In this document: one piece after another, positions 36,001-45,759 of the stretch
How the letters are laid out: each line of letters starts with the position of its first letter
Position numbering within the stretch: the stretch's first letter is position 1
Source: Cristatella mucedo
Lineage: Eukaryota; Bryozoa; Phylactolaemata; Cristatellidae
Assembly (NCBI GenBank): GCA_009760855.2
Contig: WPIO01000003.1
Coordinates: 7,105,001-7,169,000 of the forward strand
Length of the DNA: 64,000 nucleotides
Direction of reading: 5' to 3'
The notes under the pieces: model-generated
Told to the model about the DNA's origin: nothing
Seen by the model: only the letters and a program-made list of their open reading frames with translations
Database searches by the model: none
Position numbers and translations under genes: made by a program

Positions 36001-37794
36001 GGTGCAAACGAGGGAAGCGACCTTTAAGCCAGAAAGAGGATTTTGAAGTTGGTTTTGTGAATGATATGGAGATTTTGGCATTTTCCTCTGGTGAAAGAGT
36101 CCGATTTGAGAGCGGAGGCAACATAATCTTCTAGTGACAAGTCCTTTTGGAACCGCATGCGTAGATTGTGGGGCATCACTGAAATGATGCTCGGTGACCG
36201 ATCTTTGTGAGAGTGAGGTCTTCCAAGTGTATGGCGTTATTATTAAGGTGACGTTAGGCTTGCCCATAACTAATTGGTTGGTTTTGCCATCATTAGGTTT
36301 TCAGGCAATCAGTGGCCATCGTGGTGCAAATGTCGATGCAGGCTGCAAGGGAGGTGAATGAGTCGATATAAATAAACTGAGGCTGTGAGGGGTAAAAGGA
36401 TAGGTAGAGCTGAGTGTTATCTGCTTAGAAATGATAGCCGAGATTGTTTAGCGATGCCCTCTGCCAAAGGGAGAGTGTAGATAGCGAAATGAAACGCGCT
36501 TAGGATGGAGCGATGTAGAGATGGACTTCCCAAATGACTCACTCGGGCGTCTCTCACCGTGGCAAGACAGTTGAGCACTGTGCCACTGATACCTAGGCGT
36601 GTGGAAAAGCACTCAAGTCAGATCTGGTGATGAACTGTGTAAACTGTTGCTGTGAGATCTAAAAGAGCAAGCAGAGAGACCCTGATCAGCAGTGTTCAAA
36701 GGTTATTGTAAACTTGCAGAAGCACCATTTCTTTTCGGGGAATGGTTAATTTGTAACCCTGACGCGCTTGCTAGTAAGATCTGATGAACTCTGGTCTTCG
36801 TTTAGCTGGTGGGCAGGCAGAACACAGTCTATTAGTATTCATGGGCCCCCCTCCCCCTGTAGTAGTGGTGTAGTATTGACCACCAGTGGATTCAGTCAAT
36901 TCTTGCTTGTCAATTGTATATGCCGTAGGTCGAAGTATGCACCCGCTCACGCACTCATAGAAATATATGAACAGACATAAACACGTGCTGCTGCCGAGTC
37001 TCTGCCCGATCTCTGGGCACACTTGTGCTCTGCGTATTCGTGTCCTACACTTGCTCAGCTTCATTGTCAGTTATGGCGTATTTTTAATAAGGCCGTTTGG
37101 CTGTTTATTGAGCCTTTGTGATCGCATGGAATGTAGAGCTCGGAGGAATCACAAAACAGGCAGCATGCAAGCTGCATATGTTTCAAGGGGTTACGACATG
37201 TTGGATCAGGGTATAATTTTAGGGGACTACAATGAGGCGAAATTACTTTTTATAAAATCCTGCCTAGAATTTACCTATTTGCTGTCAAGTTGGATGTCTG
37301 ATAAGAATGCAAGTTGACCAGGTCAGTTGAGATGCTCTTCTTTTATTGTAGAGTATGAGGTGCCACTGCCGGCACAATGATGTCCGTCTAAGTACATTGC
37401 AGACGATCGCTAGTTCGCCACTGGATGCTAGCACCGTTCTGAGCGGAGGTAGTATTAATTCCTCGGCTGCTCAAGCAAACTCATGCCTTTGCAGTTGCCA
37501 GTCGTCGTGGGCTCACGAAGCCTTTTTCCCGATGCAGGTTATGCACGACGCTCGCCTCTGATGTCATTTGGCTCACCCGCCATGTCTCCACCATTGGTAA
37601 CAGCATTTACTAGTGAGCACTGTGCCGTGCCACAACTCATGCTGAAAAGCTCTGTGTCGGACCTGGGATCTCGTGATGGTGACGAGGGAAACGAGCCAAG
37701 CGATCATGACGATGACCCAGAGCTTTCCCCTGCCGAGCAGTTTCCTATTGATCTCAACGGAGAGTTGGACCTGGAGCAAATAGAGCAGGACTAG
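32045..37794 (+). CDS. FAM53: FAM53-family protein gene, 5' end unresolved
   Basis: Three exons are recognisable: about 32045-33049, 33374-33436 and 37538-37794 (or from 37495). The large exon ends RCRSQPCDLQRD, GGGVKRRHEDE and RPSLDFDKMTE, the signature of the FAM53 family (vertebrate FAM53A/B/C; zebrafish simplet). A SASSGF.D.S block and the final ELDLEQIEQD also match FAM53A/B ends. Family knowledge: these are Ser/Pro-rich, largely disordered nuclear proteins. FAM53B promotes nuclear entry of beta-catenin, and the KRRH run resembles a nuclear localisation signal. The large exon is GC-rich and Ser/Ala-rich. The vertebrate N-terminal region was not located. The frame is open from 32045, with the first ATG at 32321. 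The real start or acceptor upstream is unknown. I cannot say which vertebrate paralogue is closest. Confidence 0.85.
33374..33436 (+). CDS. FAM53: FAM53 middle exon, 63 nt (probable)
   Basis: It is bounded by the acceptor TGCTTCATTGTAG and the donor GTATGT. Two phase-consistent readings exist. With donor 33054 and acceptor 37538 it reads NCLRHDESSCKQLLPPEEFT. With donor 33050 and acceptor 37495 it reads TAYDTTRARANSCC. Being 63 nt, it could also be skipped without changing the frame. Confidence 0.55.
33830..34860 (-). repeat. LINE family B (L2/CR1-like), reverse, longest copy
   Basis: The plus strand starts with an ATAATC repeat (33830-33867), the tail (gataaagcgtcctcggagag ctcaatc) and the 3' region. 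Minus frames encode reverse transcriptase pieces: YGVPQGSMLGVVPF and FHFYADNTHL (34850-34614), then [34 protein letters not shown] and SFGDHTFSSYAPKAWNSFP (34570-34160). The catalytic motif YADD is YADN here, and frames are broken, so the copy is dead. GVPQGS and the C-terminal motifs place it among L2/CR1-type non-LTR elements. Confidence 0.85.
35540..36500 (-). repeat. LINE family B fragment, reverse, decayed
   Basis: On the plus strand it runs from taataataatgtattttgca tagcac through the shared segments acgaactgactgcccgatct ccaaaagatttc to a region near 36370-36500 that matches the YADD part of the 34-kb copy (tgttatctgcttagaaatga). No usable frame remains. Confidence 0.65.
37538..37794 (+). 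CDS. FAM53: FAM53 last exon with conserved C-terminus
   Basis: The acceptor CCTTTTTCCCGATGCAG is strong; an in-frame alternative acceptor ends at 37494. The exon reads YARRSPLMSFGSPAMSPP, an acidic stretch (DGDEGNEPSDHDDDPE) and ends LNGELDLEQIEQD with TAG at 37792. The ELD.EQIE end is the C-terminal signature of FAM53A/B. Confidence 0.85.
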
Positions 37795-38428
37795 CATACG
37801 CTGTCTCATTATACGTGGCATCCGCCGTGCCGTGTGGGTGTGCTCCATACCCATCGTCTTATCTTCGATCGCCGATCTAGTTGAGCAGTTTAAGATTGCT
37901 CACTCGGTGGCGCTACTGTGCGCACTCAGCACTTGCTTGGTTATGTCAGTCGAGTCTGCTAGTAGGGTTTTTTATCGGTCGTTTGCCACTCGTGGTCTTA
38001 AATTGCTTGCCTTGCCGATTTTTGGGGGGAAAAAGATAAGACTTTTGTGAAGTCTCCGGACAGGAAGCATAACGAGCAGCTGGTCTGTTAGCATACTGCC
38101 GCCTGATAAACGGGTAAGGAGCCGAAACTTCGCTGCTGCCAAGCTTTTTAAGCTAGCATTGCTGACACGCTTGGTCGCACCAGTCAAATTACGTAAATGC
38201 CAGCTGCTAGCCGAAACAAAAGAGGCATATCACTCACGACACATGTCCTTCAAAGGTTATCTTCAAGGTCTGCCTCCTACCTGGGAAGAATGCTCCAGCT
38301 GGTGGAATTGTCGTGCATTCCATTTGCTAGCAGCAAAGACATGGTTAGCCCGTATAACCAATCGGCTTGTATGTCGTCTGCCTTGGAATGAGCCTGTGTA
38401 CATTTGAAAGAGTTATTGAAGTTTCTAT

Positions 38429-38440
38429 GTTAATAAATAT
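38429..38440 (+). terminator. candidate FAM53 poly(A) signal
   Basis: AATAAA lies in gttaataaatatttc, about 640 bases after the FAM53 stop. It is a weak prediction by position only. Confidence 0.35.
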
Positions 38441-38994
38441 TTCATGCAATATTTGCAATCTTCGAATTTCAAATGTACTGTGATTGTGGCAAATAGCCAT
38501 CAGTTAAAAGCACGTTTTGTCCAGGCGGTTTCGTTCACCTAAGCACTTGGTTAGTTTGAGCTAGTTTGATGGTTAATGAACACAGTTTCGCACGGCACTT
38601 CAAAATCTTGCACTTTTTTTAGTATGGGGATGCTAGCCCTTGGTGAGCAAAAAACATCCCGAAATTGAATGAGTCTAGCATGATAACCCTATTTAGTTTA
38701 TGAAGTAGAATTCAAAGTCATTAAAAGGTTCAGGGGATAAATTACAAGTCAAAATTCGAGAGCTGCATTTGAAATCTTACGTGCAGTGGAGTTTAATGCC
38801 GAAAGCTTTCCTGCGTAGACCGGTGTGCCCGACAGCCCTATTTCTAGGACTTAAAATAAGCTTTCGAGTATTGCCCTTCTAGTGCTCTGCTACAAGTGTG
38901 GCTTAATCAGTTCCTAACAGTGTGGAAATAATCCTGCGGAAGTCTAGATGATAAATTACTTGATACGATGTTGAAATTAATACATGTTATTAAT

Positions 38995-39460
38995 AAATAT
39001 AATTCATTTTTATAGCACCCTACGAGAACTTTCAAACTATGACCTGCAGAGCGAAACATCTGTCACCGTTACAGCTTACTTGCAGTTGGCAGTGACACAG
39101 CAGGAGCTTGCGGCAGCAGCAGCACTGGCACAAGGGAACACTTGTGACCTTGGTGTTTCTTGCACTGCAGGAAAGGCTGAGCTGTACAGTCCTCCGCTGA
39201 TCGCCGCCTTCTATTCTAATGGCAGCATGCTGATGTGGACACGCTGGTCGGCGAATACCGACTACGGTGACAGCCCAGTGGCATCGTATATCTAAGACAG
39301 CTTGCTCGGCAGAATAAACATGCATGTTGATAAATGGAGAAAGAACTTTGCTCTATATTATTTGATCAGCCGGTAGCCATCGCAGCTCCTTCAGCAAGGA
39401 AACACCTGGCTGAATTGTTTGGACTTTTTTAATCAACCTTGCAGCGATATTCATAGCCAG
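38995..39460 (-). repeat. composite LINE fragment, reverse
   Basis: It starts attcatttttatagcaccct acgaga (family B tail). From 39340 it has gaactttgctctatattatt tgatcagccggtagccat, matching 23100-23160 of the LINE family A copy. It is either a mosaic or two nested pieces. Confidence 0.55.
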
Positions 39461-39563
39461 CTATAGAGGCGAAGTGGTTTTTTAAGTAATCCTTCTAAAA
39501 AATGAACTACTTTGGTTGTGATATTTTTTTATTAAACAGTTATGTCAACGTTTTCGATCATCG

Positions 39564-39625
39564 CCGAGCTGGTTTGAGCTAGTGGTTAAATCGCTCGCCC
39601 CGACTAAGGTCAAGGTGAATGCAGT
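39564..39625 (+). repeat. SINE family 1 head fragment
   Basis: gccgagctggtttgagctag tggttaaatcgctcgccccg actaagg matches the A-box half of the copy at 52724. Confidence 0.7.
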
Positions 39626-39639
39626 AGACAGAGCTTGTC

Positions 39640-40350
39640 AATTATATTATCTCATCAATCAATTATATTATCAAAATCAATTATATTATCTTATTGGAGC
39701 CCCTCCCGAAGCTTTGTATACCTGGCACAAGGCTGTATAACAAAGCTCTCCAGCATTATGTTTCCAGGCGAGGGGAAAATTCTGATTGCCGACCTGAAGG
39801 TTTGTGGTAGAATTAAACTCATTCGGCTTATATGGGGTTTATATATTCTATATGGTGCACTCAATAAGAAGCACCATTTTATATTCGTTTAGCACGATAA
39901 AAAAGACCCTCCTTGGGTTCAATCCTGATATATAAAACCAGTCCGACGCTGAATATTCGAGGCACTTCTTACTTTGTTACGAGACTAGAAACGTGAACGC
40001 CTGTGCAAAAAATAAAGTGACAACCTTATAAAGTGAAATGTACACCATGCACACACTGTAGTTTAGATCAGCCATGCGCTTGCTGATAAATAAGGTTTTG
40101 ACATGCTCACGAACCAGATTTCATAATATGTTGGTTAAAGTTCTAGAATGTAAGATACAATGCCTATTCGATTTAAAGGATCAGAAAATCATCCACTCCT
40201 CGTACTCATCATTATAGACCCTTCATTTGAAACTTTCTAGAATAGTGTTGTAGCTTTTGAATCGACCGGCTGAATTTGCAACTTTTAAATAAATAACTGT
40301 TGTGGCTTCTGTATCGACCGGGTGAATTTGCAACTTTTAAATAAGTAAAT
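39640..40350. other. non-coding, AT-rich
   Basis: It holds a short ATTATATTATC reiteration at 39645-39690 and a repeated segment (gtgaatttgcaacttttaaataa) at 40270-40345. I see no gene. Confidence 0.4.
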
Positions 40351-40354
40351 AAAG

Positions 40355-40540
40355 GTAAGCCGATTTAACAGCCTCATTTTACGCAGCAGCAGACGAGCCG
40401 TCATGGCTATCACCGACGCTTCTGGTGTTTAATAAAGGATCGACCACAGCATCAACCACATCGACATCATCGACACAGATCAACCACAGGACTCGAATGC
40501 ACGTCCTCAGTCGTGAAGAGCGACCACGTTGCCCCTAGAC
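40355..40540 (-). repeat. SINE family 2, reverse, degraded
   Basis: agccgatttaacagcctcat opens it, then cgtcatggctatcaccgacg cttctgg and aataaaggatcgaccacagc, with an internal ATCAACCACA reiteration, then aggactcgaatgcacgtcct. Confidence 0.65.
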
Positions 40541-40859
40541 TGATTCCCAACTTCTGCCGCTTCTTTCCTGCTAGCGGAGGGATTGGAAAACAGCGCCAGA
40601 TATCCTGCTACTGGAAGGATTTAACAGCAGGGAAGAACCTGCTAGTGTTAGTTACCAAGGAAGTGCATGGCCCCGAACTAGTGTACGCACATGCATCGCC
40701 ATCTTATTACAGGCTGACTCATATAACTTCACTTATCTTTAGATACCAAAAACTTTGCAGGGTTTCCACTCTTTTCCGTGCATTGAAACCTCAAGTCTCA
40801 ATTTTCTGAGCTGCGATCCATCCAGTAAATAGTCGAGTTGCTGATTTTCAGCTGCTCGA

Positions 40860-41640
40860 AGCAGCGTGGAGCTATTCATGAGATGACCTTCGACTGAACG
40901 GCAATTCGTTTCAAATGGTGACGCATTAGATGTTCAACCAGTAAGATGTGCCGAAGTGGCATGAGGTGACATTACTGTCCGTGAGATGGTAACCGGCTCT
41001 AGTGTAAGTTTTTCAGATCATCAGCGAAGCCTTGAAACCTTTGAAAGTCTTTATTGAAAGTCTTTAGTCCGCCTTAGGTTTATTTCTAAAGCATATTCGT
41101 GGCCCGGCTACTCAGGTTCTCCGAGCCACGCTGTCCCTCAGCACTGATCATTAGCGTTCCTAAGATATTCTGTGTCCAAGGACGAAGTACAAGATGGTGC
41201 CCCTTTTTATTTAGTTTTTTTTTCAAATTCATTAAATTTTAGTATGCATTTAAATGATTATAAATTAAATTCAAAATCACAACTTACAATAGCTGCGTTC
41301 TGTAACATTCTAATTATTATTTAATCCTATAAAATTGTAATCATGATATTTAAAGAAAAAATCAATATTATTAAGTGTTCATATTTTACAGTTTACAAAA
41401 TCTTATAGATTTTAAGTCTTATATATAGATTTTCATTGACTTAACGATAGCGAATTGGCCAATGAGGTTCTCACAATTAGTTTTCTCAAAATGCTCTCTA
41501 CCAATACTGAGAACTGCCAAGTTGCTCGATCGGTCTTGCCCCATTAAAGCGCTCAAATATGATAAAATAAGTATTTATTTGTTGATAAATCATTCACAGC
41601 TGGCTAGCAATACCACAACCGTCAGAAAAAATTTGAAAAG
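40860..41640. other. non-coding, strongly AT-rich
   Basis: No gene and no clear repeat family. It leads into the decayed hAT element. Confidence 0.35.
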
Positions 41641-41749
41641 AAATGCGTAGATTTGGGAATACGTCATCTCCGTGAGCTACAATAAAATGCAGAAGATCCA
41701 CTTGAGTTTTAGGTAAATTTTCATTCGCGTCCTAAGAAACAATCTTCAA

Positions 41750-43945
41750 TCTCCTTCAGTTATTCTTCGCCATTGACGCAGGTGTCGTAAAACAATCCAA
41801 AATGCATGTAACTTTTGCGAAATTTTCGGTATCCGTTTCAGAGAGAAGAGTTTTCATATCTAGCAGGAATCCAAATTTTATGTCCACGCATTTTATTCTC
41901 AAAAACCGTGTCAATTTTTCTTGTTGAAGACGATCGATCACGCTTTTCATTAGACGCATAGTTTCTTACTTGGCTATACTTCCGTCGTCTATTGCGTGTT
42001 CTCCGGACTTCCTCTTATGTTGCCTTATTCTTCTTTCAATTTCCAAGCCCCAAGCTGCGCATTTATCATGTTTGGTGATGTTTGGCAGAGTTTTCACTGA
42101 AAGCGGTGCGAATTTTGATTATTTCTTGCTTCAGAGATTGGTGATCAGGTACTGCTTTTCTAAAATTCATCGTAGGATCTCGAAACCGTTTCTGAATTTG
42201 GTCAATTTTTCCGAGAGTGGTGCTCCAGAATTCTAGTGAAACTATAAATTTAAAATGTATTATGCTTGAAAGCGACACTGCTGCGTCACTTCTAGTTTCA
42301 GAAATCATTAATAGGTCTTCTGACATACTTTCCTGAAGCTCTTCAAGTTCATAAAGTCCTTCACATGACAGCTCTGACAGCTTTCTACTGGCCACTCCAC
42401 TTCGTGTGTCTGAATCTGGCTTTACAGTTAAAGGCAGTACTCTTTTCAATTCATCCCAAAGAAGTGCCAAACGAAAAAAATGAACGAACACTTTTGACGC
42501 TCCCAAAAAATGTTACGACAACTGGATCTTGTTTAGCAGAGTGTACTCTCGCTAAATTTTAACTGTAGCTGTCACAGTTGACAAACAACGCATTGGAATT
42601 GGTACTAGTGTAATTAATCAGGTTAGAGAGAATTGAATTGAATTGAGAATTGAAATGAATTCTAAAATTGTGTTGGCACTCATCAACGTCACGTCTCATT
42701 GACTTTTATTCTAAAAAAAAGTTTCACAGGTTCTATTGCCTTCAGAAGAGTTTTGAGAGCGTCAAAATCCCACATCTTAATCATTTCCAGCCCCTTGAAT
42801 TCGATTAGTGCCTCACGGATGACGACTTCTGTCTTTATTAGCCGCTCTAATAATGTTGAGATGGAGTTCCAGCGTGTCTTCACGTCAAGATGCAGTTCAA
42901 TCACGTCTAATTTAGCTTTTACTTTCATTGAACGACATCATTTTGAGCAGTTGAGTCTTTGATTAATTTGACAAGCTTGAGTGATTTCGTGAGCAGATCG
43001 TGGTAATCGACGTCTCCTCCTAATGTAAGATCGCCGATCACTTGCAAGTCCGTACTTGCTGCAAAATTGTTCATTTTATAAATATAGTCGCTATCCTGGC
43101 TAAAATTGTCCATATCAGTACTGTTCTTGTACAATGTGTCATATACTCCAAGGTGTAGATAGTGATTTAAGCAGAACTGTTCGATGACATCGATGTGGCT
43201 AATGTATTTCCTATTTATTTTAGTTCCGTCTTGAGTAGATTCCAATAAATCTCTCTACGTTGTTATTCAAAACATGCTCAAATGCTGTTTCATTGATTCC
43301 ACCATATCGAGAGAAGTGCAATAACAAAGTATGCGAAAAATACCCTCCTTGATTTTTGTTTTATCGCCGATATGATATGTTGACTTCGAAGAATCAACGC
43401 CCTCTCACGTCTGTGCATTTATCCTCAGTCATGTTAGGCTATACCCATCTCTCAAGTTTTCGCTCGATGTCCGTTTTTTCCTCCTATCTTCGTAGCCATC
43501 ATGTATCAGCTTCATCATACCACTTCATCGTTCATTGGAAGTTTGAATCCATACCGGGAGGTTGGTTGCCGTATATAATCGTTTCTTTCTCGCGATGGCT
43601 TTAATTGATATTCCATCAGTAGCCAGAACGTAGCTAACGCTAACGCTACTCCCTTCAGACTCTGTCGCCCCAGGAAATCAGCTGAAATCGTTTTCGTTTC
43701 CTTATCGTCCGCGGGCTCTTTCTTTCTTTGATGTAAAACTCCAGTAGGCTTGTCAAAAACAACTCCGTGCATTTTCAGATGATTCTTCAACGTTCTCGTC
43801 GAGTTTCCAGAGCATTCGATGATTTTTTGCATCGTCCACGTTGACTTTCTAGCTCTTTTGCGATTGGATTCTGTCGTTTTTCGGCGGATTCCAAAACTGA
43901 TGACGTGGCAGAAAAGAACAGCGATATTTTTTGATTCCACGAAAT
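41750..43945 (-). pseudogene. decayed hAT-family transposase
   Basis: Pieces run in order on the minus strand in different frames. 43940-43515 has a BED-like zinc finger end (CSGNSTRTLKNHLKMHGV). 43245-42925 is an unassigned middle part. 42928-42689 has LDVKTRWNSISTLLERL, a hAT core hallmark. 42506-42066 continues. 41959-41756 has CVDIKFGFLLDMKTLLSE. Stops and frame changes separate the pieces and no C-terminal dimerisation block was found, so it cannot make transposase. The tract is more AT-rich than its surroundings. A palindromic zone at 44140-44240 (two aaaagcagctg cores) may be a remnant of a terminal repeat, which is uncertain. Confidence 0.75.
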
Positions 43946-44266
43946 CAATTTGATTGATATCTTACTTAATTTTTTGCGAATTTGCGCGTAGTTTTGGCCA
44001 GTTTGACAAAAAAAAAATCGTCATAAAAAAGCACTAAACAATTCAAAGGAAAATTTAAAATTTGTTTCCCGTTACATGTTTCATATCAATAATGAAAGTT
44101 GGAACTCCAGTTGTAGTATCTTTTGTTTAAAATACTTCTGTTAGAAACAGTAATATTAATTAGTAAAAGCAGCTGTTTACTTTTTTAATTATGGGCGAAA
44201 AGCAGCTGCTTTTTAACTGCTACTGTTAAATAGTTCTCAGAAACCCCACTGACAATGCAGATTCAT

Positions 44267-44700
44267 ACCTAGCTGAACTGCTGCATCAGTTCCAGCCTGT
44301 TCGCGCCCTCAGGTCCTGTGTGGACAATAAATTAGCTGTCCCATTCCTCTGCTTAAAGACAGTTGGTGACAGAAGCTTTAGCTCTGCAGGTCCTAGACTG
44401 TGGAACTCACTTCCACAATTCTTACGCAACGACATCTACTCTCCAACTGCCGACTATGGCACATCTTTTTCAGCGGTCCTGAACTGCTACTTCTATGCTA
44501 CTCACTACCTCAACTGCTTTCCTAACTCTTCTATGCTTCCCACTTTCTCTTTATTGCGTGAGACGAAGTCTGTTGGCTACCGAATGCGTACCGAAAGCCG
44601 CTTAGGCTGTGAGTGCGCTATACAAAACTCTCCTTCGTAACACCCACGTGGTCTTTATGACTTTGTGGAGTTACTGACGGAGATACATTACATTACATTA
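44267..44700 (+). mobile_element. 5'-truncated LINE family A insertion with target duplication
   Basis: The frame 44320-44640 encodes TVGDRSFSSAGPRLWNSLPQ and ends before the 3' UTR. The element closes with repeated ATTAC units. The 9 bases cagattcat occur just before (44258-44266) and just after (44701-44709), a target-site duplication. This is the best preserved copy and defines the family tail for those at 6050, 22630, 51690 and 59800. Confidence 0.85.
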
Positions 44701-45465
44701 CAGATTCATGGACCCAGTAAAGCATTTTTATTGCAACTTAAGAGAAATAAATATGTTCCTAGGAACTTTACACATGCTGCATCGGAAGCGTGTCAATTAG
44801 TTAGTGTCGTGTTTTCGCGGGCAGTCGCACACAGATCAAGACGGCTCAGGCGGATGCCGTTTATTGCGGCGACGGGGCCTGCGGGCCACGAAGGCCTGCA
44901 GGCAACTGCTGCAAGTGGGTCCCTGTCTCGACCTAAAAGCTCGGTGGGTGGATAAGCCAGGCGGACCCAACGGTTAGTAATAGCACGTGCAGTGCAGCAC
45001 GCACACACGTACACACTAAGGACAATTCCCACTGAGATAGAGCAAATACATGAGGAGCAAGTGGCATTTCGCTTTCTTTCGTCAAGCAAGATGAGGATCA
45101 AGATCATCAGGCAAGGTGATGCCATGATGTCAACTCTAGGTTTTCTTGGAGCACGAGGAGTAAAGGAAGGCACGCTCTCCAGGAAGTTTGTGGTTGGTCA
45201 GAGATGTCATGAGAGACTCTAAGCACACGCTGTCCGATATGCTAAAAGCTCGTAACAGAGTAAATAACTTGAGCGACCGACTTGAGATGACTAGCGGGTA
45301 TCTGCAATTAAATCTAGCACATGCATGCTTAGCTAATTTAGAGAACGGAATATTCACATTTCGATGATTTGAATTATTCGGGTACTAGATAATAGAAAAA
45401 TACAGACTGTGAGAGTAAAAGCAAGAAAAAACAAAAATATGGCATAAGCAGACATAAATAAATAC

Positions 45466-45640
45466 TAGCTGATTTAGCAGCATCTTTTTTTATACCAACA
45501 GAAGAGCCTTTGCGGCTCTCACCACAGCTTGCAGCGGCGAAGAAGAATCACCCACTCCAGGATTCGAACCCACAACCTCGGGACCGAGATTGTGAAAAGG
45601 AACCACCTTACCAAGCGTGCCATCACGGCTCACCAAAAAT
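45466..45640 (-). repeat. SINE family 2, reverse (tandem copy 1)
   Basis: It begins ctagctgatttagcagcatc, has ggattcgaacccacaacctc gggaccgag, and ends ccttaccaagcgtgccatca cgg. It is a complete tRNA-like head. Confidence 0.8.
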
Positions 45641-45757
45641 ACTAGCTGATTTAACAGCCTCTTTTGTATAGCGAAACTTGATGGCTATTACCACCCCTTA
45701 GTGGCAATAAAGGATTTCCCACCGCAGAATTCGAACCCACGACTTCGGGTGCCATTA
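45641..45757 (-). repeat. SINE family 2, reverse (tandem copy 2, head lost)
   Basis: It begins actagctgatttaacagcct cttttgtatagcg directly after copy 1 and stops at aattcgaacccacgacttcg ggtgccat. Confidence 0.8.
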
Positions 45758-45759
45758 TA

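Larger units (their letters stand above)
33437..37494. other. FAM53 intron, 4.1 kb
   Basis: It contains two reverse LINE family B copies (33830-34860 and 35540-36500) and no further recognised exon. The frame at 36967-37317 looks accidental. Confidence 0.5.
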
